Source: Deltaproteobacteria bacterium RBG_16_44_11
GTDB lineage: Bacteria; Desulfobacterota; Syntrophia; Syntrophales; Smithellaceae
Assembly: GCA_001797845.1 (NCBI GenBank)
Contig: MGQN01000027.1
Location: 1-6,964 of the forward strand
Direction: 5' to 3'
Length of the DNA stretch: 6,964 nucleotides
The notes beneath the pieces are model-generated. The model was not told the origin of the DNA and searched no databases. It worked only from the letters and a program-made list of their open reading frames with translations. The translations under genes were made by a program, and so were the position numbers. Below, piece after piece: positions 1 to 5,678 of this stretch. Every line of letters begins with the position of its first letter. The first letter of the stretch is position 1.

Positions 1-90
1 CAAGTCACCGGCTTTGATAATATGTTGGATGGCCAGGTGCCCTTGAAAATCGGCATTGTGTATGCACTGCCCACACCTAAGGGCACTTAA
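1..90 (+). CDS. 3' end of an unidentified upstream gene (partial)
   Basis: Reading frame 1 is open from the first base to a TAA at 88-90, giving the last 29 residues of a protein that ends in ...ALPTPKGT. I do not recognise the family from this fragment. Its position just upstream of a pilY1-type gene on the same strand suggests a minor pilin or another pilus-assembly protein (PilV, PilW and PilX genes commonly sit there), but that is inference from context only. The stop codon lies inside a 10-bp tandem duplication (78-97), so the present C-terminus is probably two residues shorter than its pre-duplication form. The gap to the pilY1-like start is 78 bp with no clear terminator or promoter, so co-transcription is plausible. 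Confidence 0.6.
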   Translation, partial: QVTGFDNMLDGQVPLKIGIVYALPTPKGT

Positions 91-97
91 GGGCACT
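78..97. repeat. 10-bp perfect tandem repeat at the end of the upstream gene
   Basis: TAAGGGCACT occurs twice back to back (78-87 and 88-97). The TAA of the second copy is the in-frame stop of the upstream gene. With only one copy the frame would read on through GGT CCT to a TAA. Confidence 0.9.
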
Positions 98-133
98 GGT
101 CCTTAATATGAAGTAATTTTATTTTGAAGTAAA

Positions 134-151
134 TAAAAAAATATTTTTTTA
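134..151. repeat. A/T-only perfect 18-bp palindrome upstream of the pilY1-like gene
   Basis: TAAAAAAATATTTTTTTA is a perfect palindrome (seven A, TA, seven T, flanked by T and A). It ends 6 bp before the Shine-Dalgarno sequence of the PilY1-like gene. It could be a bent or easily melted tract or form a weak hairpin in the leader. It lacks the GC stem of a normal terminator, and I assign no function. Confidence 0.5.
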
Positions 152-168
152 GAAAACAGGAGGATAGA

Positions 169-3100
169 ATGAGTAAGAAAAATTGTTTAATGGTTTTAAT
201 AATTATCCTCACTCTGATGATCTTTAATCATGCCTTTGCCCAGACATGCGTAAACGGCGAAGAACCGCCCTGCGATGAAGAGGCCACTTTCGTTTCCGTT
301 GCCCCCGACGCGCTCTTTCTAATCGATTTTTCCGGCTCTATGGCCTGGAATCCGGCGGGTGGGGATCATGAATATGGACATGATTTATCGTGTACGGCCA
401 ATACTACGTACTGCGGTACCGACTCAGATCCTGCCAACAATGGTTTCAGAGCCAGTAGCGTATCCGGCTGTAGCGTCAACTGCAGCCGGCTGGCAATTCT
501 GAAAAGGGCAATGTTTAATATTCTGGATGACGATAATACCAATGATATCAATAATAATGATTCGATCAGCATGAATGTCCGGCTGGGTTATATGCGCTAT
601 AGAAATGGCGACGATATGTCCGGTGCGTATGGTTCCGGCAATATTAGACTGGTCCGGGGGATTGGTTCTGCTTATCAGCAGATTTATTGTCTGGCCTCAG
701 CCACCACCGGCAGTTGCGCATCCACTCAAAGTACGTGTAAAGTTACCGGTGAATGCATCGTGGGTACAAGCGCCAGCGGCGGTACTCCTTTGGCCGCAGC
801 GATAAGAGAAGCCAAAACATATCTAGATTATCACAAAAGCCTGGATAATGCCAAAGACTGCCGGCAAAAATTTCTTATTGTTCTGACCGATGGAGCAGAT
901 ACCTATGCCTGTAACGGTGAGGGCGCTGAATGTGGTGATTACAGCTATGATCGCAGAAGAGCGACAGTAAGTGCGGTAAAAGCACTGAAAGATGCCGGTT
1001 ATAAGGTATTTGTTGTCGGGTTTGGCTCCACCATGCCGGCATATTTGCAAAACAACCTTAATTGGATGGCATTTTATGGCGGTACCGATAATTCTTTAAT
1101 AGTGAATGCGGGTGATACTATCGCTTATAATCCGGACAATAATCCTGCGGGATATTGTCCGGCCACCGTAGACCCGCCTGCGGAACTGACTTCAAGCGGC
1201 ACTTGCCAAGGCGATACTTATACCGACTGGTTTGCGCAAAGCAATGATCCGGGCAATGCTCCTCTTTCCGGTTATGCTTTTATTGCCGGTGATGCCACTG
1301 CTTTGACGCTTGCGCTGAGAACAGCAATTAATGTAATTCAAGAATCGATTTATACTTTTTCTCAAGCCTCTGTTCAGGCCGTAAGGACACAGGATGAGGA
1401 CTTTCTCTATGAAGCGTCTTTTCAGCCGGTAAATGATGATCCTTTCTGGATAGGCCATTTAAGTAAATATGAAATTCTCGCTAACGGGGACATTGCCAGT
1501 TCGTCTATGTGGGATGCAGGTGCAGTATTATCTACCGAGATGAGCGCATCTGACCGGGTAATGTTTACTTTAAAGGGGGGCGCTAAAACTACTTTTGATA
1601 CGACCAACATTCTTGCAGCAGACGTAGCCGCGGCTGATGATACTGAAAGAAATTTGATTGTGAACTTTATCCGTGGGGGAGAAACTTCTCCGGATGTTAC
1701 CAATTGGAGGTTAGGCGATATTTTCCACAGCTTCCCGGTGACTATCGGCACCCCATCTCCTTATTATTTTGATAAAGTTGATAAATCCGAATATATCTGT
1801 CCCAATCCCGACAATCCTTACCAGAGATGTAAAGCATTCGATCTGTTTCGGGAAGATCACCCGAGGGAATCATCTAACGGAAAAAGACTTATTGTCATCG
1901 GGGCCAATGACGGACAGTTGCATGCGTTTAAGACAAGCAATGGTCACGAGGCCTGGAGTTTTATCCCGCCAAATTTCCGTCCCAGGTTAAAGATGATTGC
2001 CCATGCCGCCCATCCTACCGCCGATAATCCGTCTTTGCTCGGTCACCAGTATTTTATGGACGGTTTTATATCTTACGCTGAAGTCTGGTTGGGAACAGGT
2101 ACCGGCGAAAGTAAAAATAAAAACGATTGGAACACGTTAATGATCGCCGGTGAAGGCCGCGGCGGCATGACAAATTTATGGAGTCAATCGTCATCCTGCG
2201 ATTCAGATTTTAACGAGCATTATGCGACCACTGACGATCCGCCGGTTTATTATCCGAATTACTGCGGTTATTATGCGTTTAATCTGACCGCGAACACCGA
2301 AAATCCTCTGTTTAGCTGGCGGATAGGCAGCAATACCGCACTTTCAGCTGATGAGGCTAAGCACTTAGGACAGCCCTGGAGTAAAATGATTATGAGCCGT
2401 GTTATCATAGGTGTTAACGAAAAATGGGTCGGTTTTATCGGCGGGGGTTATTCGGGGAATAATTGTACTACGGGCACCTGCGATACCAGCGGTAAAGGAT
2501 TCTATGTTATTGATTTGATGAATGGTAATGTTTTATGGAGTTATACGCATGACAAAAATAATAACTTAATGGCCTACGATGTTGCGGCCAATCCCGCGAT
2601 TGTTGATACCGACAATGATGGTTTTGCGGATACAGCTTATATCGGAGATTTGGGAAACAATGTCTGGCGCATTAAATTCTGTCTGAAAAAGGATACTTCC
2701 TGCGGAATATCCCAGTGGGCTGGCGGTATGCTGTTCAGCGGCGCCGGTGCAAGAAGGCCGGTCTTTTACATGAATGCTGTTACAAAAGATACAGATGGTA
2801 ACTTATGGGTTCATTTCGGGACGGGAGACAAGACCGACCCCACGTTTGTTCCGACTGATGGAACTAAAGATAGGTTTTTTGCTATTATCGATAAAGATCG
2901 CGACAGCACAACCGCGATTGCGTTTAATACTTTAAAGAATATACTTAGCAGTGGTAATTTTGTGCCTGCTACTGATGTGAATAATTTCAATGGCTGGGTG
3001 CTGGACTTTTTAACACCCGGAGAAAAAATGCTTGCGGAATCAACTGTTTTTATGGGGGCTATTTATTTTACCACATATACACCAGGGAGTGCGTCCGATC

Positions 3101-3417
3101 CTTGCGACCAGGGCGGGACGGCAAAATTGTATGCAATCAATTATGTAACTGGTGCCGGTTTATTCTCCGGCGGTGCTCGATCGACAGATATCGGCTCTGG
3201 AATACCATCCGCGCCGATCGTTTCTATAGGTCCTACAGGCATTGTCAGTGTTTATGCTTCCACCAGTCAAACCGGCACCGGCAGTGGTTCTGCTACAAAA
3301 CAGCAATCCGGAGGAACGCCGCCACAGGCCTGTCTAATACCACCATGTCCTCCTCGCCCGCAGGACGGAGGTCCTTGGGGACATATGTATTACTGGCGTG
3401 ATAATCGTCTGCAGTAA
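169..3417 (+). CDS. pilY1: PilY1-like type IV pilus tip adhesin / assembly protein
   Basis: This 1082-residue secreted protein is of the PilY1/PilC family, which sits at the type IV pilus tip or outer surface, primes pilus assembly, controls retraction and mediates adhesion. Residues 1-24 are a Sec signal peptide: lysines, a hydrophobic core, and AFA before Q25. A vWA domain follows, with a complete MIDAS metal site: DFSGS (D53, S55, S57), T206 in GGTPL and D241 in LTDGAD. An Asp/Asn-rich loop lies at 120-131. The C-terminal PilY1 beta-propeller (about 515-1030) carries the hallmarks GANDGQLHAF (578-587) and GDLGNNVWRI (826-835), preceded by a DxDxDGxxD calcium loop at 813-821. That loop matches in kind the one needed for pilus retraction control in Pseudomonas PilY1. 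The mature part has 26 cysteines, many closely paired, and the tail is Pro-rich. The start is supported by AGGAGGA (158-164), 4-5 nt before ATG. Length is normal for the family and the frame is intact. The family call is firm; the exact role (adhesion, motility or surface sensing) is inferred. Confidence 0.93.
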   Translation: MSKKNCLMVLIIILTLMIFNHAFAQTCVNGEEPPCDEEATFVSVAPDALFLIDFSGSMAWNPAGGDHEYGHDLSCTANTTYCGTDSDPANNGFRASSVSGCSVNCSRLAILKRAMFNILDDDNTNDINNNDSISMNVRLGYMRYRNGDDMSGAYGSGNIRLVRGIGSAYQQIYCLASATTGSCASTQSTCKVTGECIVGTSASGGTPLAAAIREAKTYLDYHKSLDNAKDCRQKFLIVLTDGADTYACNGEGAECGDYSYDRRRATVSAVKALKDAGYKVFVVGFGSTMPAYLQNNLNWMAFYGGTDNSLIVNAGDTIAYNPDNNPAGYCPATVDPPAELTSSGTCQGDTYTDWFAQSNDPGNAPLSGYAFIAGDATALTLALRTAINVIQESIYTFSQASVQAVRTQDEDFLYEASFQPVNDDPFWIGHLSKYEILANGDIASSSMWDAGAVLSTEMSASDRVMFTLKGGAKTTFDTTNILAADVAAADDTERNLIVNFIRGGETSPDVTNWRLGDIFHSFPVTIGTPSPYYFDKVDKSEYICPNPDNPYQRCKAFDLFREDHPRESSNGKRLIVIGANDGQLHAFKTSNGHEAWSFIPPNFRPRLKMIAHAAHPTADNPSLLGHQYFMDGFISYAEVWLGTGTGESKNKNDWNTLMIAGEGRGGMTNLWSQSSSCDSDFNEHYATTDDPPVYYPNYCGYYAFNLTANTENPLFSWRIGSNTALSADEAKHLGQPWSKMIMSRVIIGVNEKWVGFIGGGYSGNNCTTGTCDTSGKGFYVIDLMNGNVLWSYTHDKNNNLMAYDVAANPAIVDTDNDGFADTAYIGDLGNNVWRIKFCLKKDTSCGISQWAGGMLFSGAGARRPVFYMNAVTKDTDGNLWVHFGTGDKTDPTFVPTDGTKDRFFAIIDKDRDSTTAIAFNTLKNILSSGNFVPATDVNNFNGWVLDFLTPGEKMLAESTVFMGAIYFTTYTPGSASDPCDQGGTAKLYAINYVTGAGLFSGGARSTDIGSGIPSAPIVSIGPTGIVSVYASTSQTGTGSGSATKQQSGGTPPQACLIPPCPPRPQDGGPWGHMYYWRDNRLQ

Positions 3418-3421
3418 GGGT

Positions 3422-3450
3422 TTGATTTACAAGAGCATGATTTATATAAT
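3422..3450 (+). promoter_or_regulatory. Candidate upstream sigma70-type promoter (P1)
   Basis: TTGATT (3422-3427), a 17-bp spacer and a perfect TATAAT (3445-3450) lie just after the pilY1-like stop. Predicted transcription starts near 3457. An AAGGAG (3451-3456) overlaps that start and has no suitably spaced ORF. It points the same way as P2, so both could feed the small cysteine-rich gene. Confidence 0.5.
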
Positions 3451-3473
3451 AAGGAGATCAAAAACAAAAATTC

Positions 3474-3501
3474 TTGACACAGATGGCGTTATCTTTATAA
3501 T
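3474..3501 (+). promoter_or_regulatory. Near-consensus sigma70 promoter (P2) for the small Cys-rich gene
   Basis: TTGACA (3474-3479) and TATAAT (3496-3501) both match the consensus hexamers exactly, with a 16-bp spacer. Predicted start is around 3508, giving a leader of about 35 nt with a Shine-Dalgarno sequence before the ATG at 3543. It is the strongest promoter match in the window and no operator-like repeat overlaps it, which suggests constitutive, fairly strong expression. Confidence 0.8.
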
Positions 3502-3542
3502 GCAGCGCGCAAAGAAATTTGAAGAACAGGAAGGATTTTACG

Positions 3543-3713
3543 ATGAGTTCTGAGAAAAAGTATTGCGCGATATGCGCTTGGCGCGTGGGATGTCAAAAAC
3601 GCTTCAGCGTAGCTACCGATTCGCAGGGTTGTGTTCGTTGTCCGGATTATTCCCGTGATTTAGCCATTAAAGATAACGATATCGAAGAGGCTCTAAAAAA
3701 AGATCAGGCGTAA
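3543..3713 (+). CDS. Small cysteine-rich protein, CxxC...C...CxxC, unknown function
   Basis: This encodes a 56-residue soluble protein with five cysteines in a CxxC-x5-C-x12-CxxC layout (C8, C11, C17, C30, C33), followed by PDYSRDL and a charged helical tail rich in Asp, Glu and Lys. Two CxxC knuckles are typical of zinc-ribbon-like folds and could also hold an Fe-S cluster or act in redox; the sequence does not decide between these. I start it at ATG 3543 because AGGAAGGA (3528-3535) lies 7 nt upstream. A TTG at 3519 would add eight residues but has no ribosome binding site and falls only about 11 nt after the predicted transcription start. The gene has its own promoter and terminator, so it is a monocistronic unit. 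It resembles short conserved hypothetical proteins I associate with delta-proteobacterial genomes, but I cannot name the family. No signal peptide or membrane segment is visible. Confidence 0.8.
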   Translation: MSSEKKYCAICAWRVGCQKRFSVATDSQGCVRCPDYSRDLAIKDNDIEEALKKDQA

Positions 3714-3737
3714 AATAATTAATAGTTCAACTTGCTC

Positions 3738-3781
3738 TGGCAAGCGGCAAATGATATTTAAAGCCGCTTGCCATTTTTTTT
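3738..3781 (+). terminator. Rho-independent terminator of the small Cys-rich gene
   Basis: A perfect 11-bp stem pairs TGGCAAGCGGC (3738-3748) with GCCGCTTGCCA (3763-3773) around a 14-nt loop, followed by eight T (3774-3781). It begins 25 bp after the TAA and separates this unit from argS. Confidence 0.93.
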
Positions 3782-3797
3782 AATTAAAAGGTATAAT
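3768..3797 (+). promoter_or_regulatory. Candidate argS promoter overlapping the terminator
   Basis: TTGCCA (3768-3773, five of six matches to TTGACA) lies in the 3' arm of the terminator stem. It is followed by an 18-bp spacer containing the T-run and by a perfect TATAAT (3792-3797). A start about 7 nt downstream falls at 3803-3806, that is, on the argS ATG (3805), predicting a leaderless or nearly leaderless mRNA. Confidence 0.55.
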
Positions 3798-3804
3798 TCA
3801 CTTT

Positions 3805-5469
3805 ATGAAGAACAAAATTGCCTTGCTGATTGAAAATGCCGTAAAAACTTCCGTGAAGAAGGGTCTGCTTCCCGAGGCCGACATTTCTCGTGTTGAGGTG
3901 GAAGTTCCCGCAAATCCCGCTCATGGCGATTATGCCACCAATATCGCTCTGATGCTCGCATCCTCGGCAAAGCAAAATCCGCGTAAGATTGCGCAAACCT
4001 TGCAGGCAAATTTAAAGGACAAAGAAAATATTATCGAAAAAACGCAAATCGCCGGTCCGGGGTTCATCAATTTTTTTATTAAAGACGACGTCTGGCGAAA
4101 AACTCTACAAAATATTGAAGAGCAAAAAGATAATTATGGCCGCGTTAATACCGGAGGCGGTAAAAAAGTGCAGGTGGAATTCGTTAGCGCCAATCCCACG
4201 GGCCCTCTGCATATCGGGCATGCCCGCGGCGCGGTTGTCGGCGACGTCATTACGAATTTGCTAAAAACAGCCGGATATAATGTGTCCAAAGAATATTATA
4301 TCAATGATGCCGGAAACCAGATGAACAATTTGGGCAAATCGGTTCTACTGCGTTATCGCGAAATTCTGGGAGAAAAAATCGAATTTCCAGAAAACTGTTA
4401 TCTTGGCGATTATATTAAGGAAATAGCCGAAAATATTATAAAAAAAGAAGGCAATAAATACCTGACGACAAACCAAGAAGAAACCATCCGGTCTTTTACC
4501 GGTATTGCCGGCCGCATTATTCTCGCGGAAATAAAAATTGATTTGCGGGATTTCGGCGTTACCTTTGATGAATATTTCAGCGAGAATGAATTATATAAAG
4601 ATGAAAGCGTAAATAAAATTTTAGAGGGCTTGAAAAAAAAGGGCTTTGTTTATTCCGATGGCGAAACACTGTGGTTTAAATCCACCGGCTTCGGTGATGA
4701 AAAAGACCGCGTGGTCGTCCGCAAAAGCGGCGAGCCTACTTATTTTGCTGCCGATATTGCTTATCATCAAAATAAATTCTCCCGCGGCTTTGAGATGCTT
4801 GTGGATATCTGGGGCGCGGATCATCACGGCTACATGCCGCGTTTATGGGCGGGAATTTCTGCTCTGGGGCACGATAAAAACAAACTGAAAATAATTTTGG
4901 TGCAATTGGTGAATTTGCTCCGCGGCGGAGAACCTGTAGCCATGTCCACGCGCTCGGGCGAATTTGTGACCTTAAGGAAAGTACTCGATGAAGTGGGCAA
5001 AGACGCGGCACGCTATAATTTTTTGATGCGGCGCTCGGATAGCCATCTGGATTTTGACTTGGAAGTAGCCAAAAAACAGTCCACCGAAAATCCGGTCTAT
5101 TACGTACAATACGCCCACGCCAGGATTTGTTCTATTTTAAAAATGGCCGAAGAGCGCGGCATTGCTTTGCCGGATTACACACACATCAAGCCGGGAATTC
5201 TTGGCGAACCGGAAGAAATGAATATGATTAAAATGATGGCGCGTTTCCCGGAGATTATCGAAGGCGCTGCCAGGACTCTGGAGCCGCACCGGATTACTTT
5301 TTATTTAAATGAACTGGCCGGAATTTTCCATAGCTACTACAATAAAAATAAGGTAATTTCAGATAATGACGCGTTGACGGCCGCACGGTTATTTTTAGTT
5401 AAAATGGTTCGCTTGATTTTACAAAACGCCCTGAATATATTGGGTGTTAAGGCGCCGGAAAAAATGTAA
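3805..5469 (+). CDS. argS: Arginyl-tRNA synthetase
   Basis: This cytoplasmic class I aminoacyl-tRNA synthetase joins arginine to tRNA-Arg using ATP. At 554 residues it is full length for the family. Residues 1 to about 90 form the N-terminal tRNA-recognition domain (AHGDYATN at 39-46). The catalytic Rossmann core opens with SANPTGPLHIGHARG (128-142), HIGH being 136-139, and includes the conserved WGADHHGYMPR (336-346). The KMSK-position loop reads AMSTRSGEF (379-387), a variant without the first lysine that is common in this family. The all-helical DALR anticodon-binding domain runs from about 430 (QYAHAR, 435-440) to the typical LGVKAPEKM end. The N-terminus aligns with the family start, so ATG 3805 is well supported, yet no good ribosome binding site precedes it: only AAGG at 3788-3791, 13 nt away. 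Expression may depend on the overlapping promoter and leaderless initiation. An inverted-repeat element begins one base after the stop codon. Confidence 0.97.
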   Translation: MKNKIALLIENAVKTSVKKGLLPEADISRVEVEVPANPAHGDYATNIALMLASSAKQNPRKIAQTLQANLKDKENIIEKTQIAGPGFINFFIKDDVWRKTLQNIEEQKDNYGRVNTGGGKKVQVEFVSANPTGPLHIGHARGAVVGDVITNLLKTAGYNVSKEYYINDAGNQMNNLGKSVLLRYREILGEKIEFPENCYLGDYIKEIAENIIKKEGNKYLTTNQEETIRSFTGIAGRIILAEIKIDLRDFGVTFDEYFSENELYKDESVNKILEGLKKKGFVYSDGETLWFKSTGFGDEKDRVVVRKSGEPTYFAADIAYHQNKFSRGFEMLVDIWGADHHGYMPRLWAGISALGHDKNKLKIILVQLVNLLRGGEPVAMSTRSGEFVTLRKVLDEVGKDAARYNFLMRRSDSHLDFDLEVAKKQSTENPVYYVQYAHARICSILKMAEERGIALPDYTHIKPGILGEPEEMNMIKMMARFPEIIEGAARTLEPHRITFYLNELAGIFHSYYNKNKVISDNDALTAARLFLVKMVRLILQNALNILGVKAPEKM

Positions 5470-5470
5470 A

Positions 5471-5616
5471 GGACGACATTGTATAAAGTACATCTGCTGG
5501 GTCCCACCTTCAGGTGGTGTTGCGCTGCACTCTTCGTCATTGCGACGTATGAAAAAATACGTCTCATTCCTCAGATTTTGCGCGCCTAGCATCTGTATCT
5601 TTTCACAATGCCGTCC
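5471..5616. mobile_element. 146-bp inverted-repeat element, MITE-like or dispersed palindromic repeat
   Basis: The ends are imperfect inverted repeats. The left arm is 5471-5501; the right arm is 5585-5616 read in reverse complement. Aligned, they share about 25 of 32 positions with one gap, beginning GGACGACATTGT on the left against GGACGGCATTGT on the right. Inside are two hairpins: CCACC/GGTGG around TTCA (5504-5517), and a perfect 7-bp GACGTAT/ATACGTC stem around GAAAAA (5544-5563). There is no transposase ORF. I find no clear target-site duplication; the flanks differ (GTAAA on the left, GGATG on the right). The element fills most of the argS-SPOR gap. It may be a non-autonomous miniature element or a dispersed repeat that folds as RNA and affects read-through or stability. 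The structure is seen directly; mobility is inferred. Confidence 0.55.
5544..5563. repeat. Internal 7-bp perfect hairpin of the inverted-repeat element
   Basis: GACGTAT (5544-5550) pairs with ATACGTC (5557-5563) around a GAAAAA loop. It forms the centre of the larger inverted-repeat element and is not followed by a T-run, so it is not a typical terminator. Confidence 0.7.
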
Positions 5617-5678
5617 GGATGAATAATTTGATTATATATCGATTTATTAAAAAATATTACTCCAACAGGAGAAATTAA

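Noticed and set aside
81..95. GGGCAC repeats as a sigma54 (-24/-12) promoter for the pilY1-like gene
   Set aside because: GG and GC can be put 12 bp apart, but the surrounding bases do not match TGGCAC-N5-TTGC, and the GC-rich repeat explains the resemblance.
1575..1580. Run of six G inside the pilY1-like gene as a phase-variation tract
   Set aside because: Poly-G slippage controls the related Neisseria pilC genes, but there it is a longer tract near the start. Six G in mid-gene encoding Lys-Gly-Gly is too short to claim.
3519..3542. TTG start giving eight extra residues on the small cysteine-rich protein
   Set aside because: There is no ribosome binding site before it and it lies only about 11 nt after the predicted transcription start; ATG 3543 has a well-placed AGGAAGGA.
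4196..4990. Variant KMSK loop (AMSTRSG) in ArgS as evidence of a broken or unusual enzyme
   Set aside because: Many bacterial ArgRS enzymes lack the canonical first lysine there, and all other motifs and the length are normal.
5337..5567. A 76-codon - strand ORF over the argS end and the repeat
   Set aside because: It is antisense to argS for more than half its length, with no ribosome binding site or recognisable protein. Treated as a shadow.
5471..5616. The inverted repeat as an ordinary rho-independent terminator of argS
   Set aside because: The stem is long and imperfect and is not followed by a T-run, so it does not have the normal form of an intrinsic terminator.
5444..5626. A 60-codon + strand ORF across the argS end and the repeat
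   Set aside because: It overlaps the end of argS in another frame, has no ribosome binding site, and is largely the inverted-repeat element read as protein. Not called as a gene.
5602..5629. TTCACA-N16-TAATTT as a promoter for the SPOR gene
   Set aside because: The -35 is good but the -10 matches only half the consensus. The AT-rich stretch 5617-5660 may hold a promoter, but I cannot fix one with confidence.
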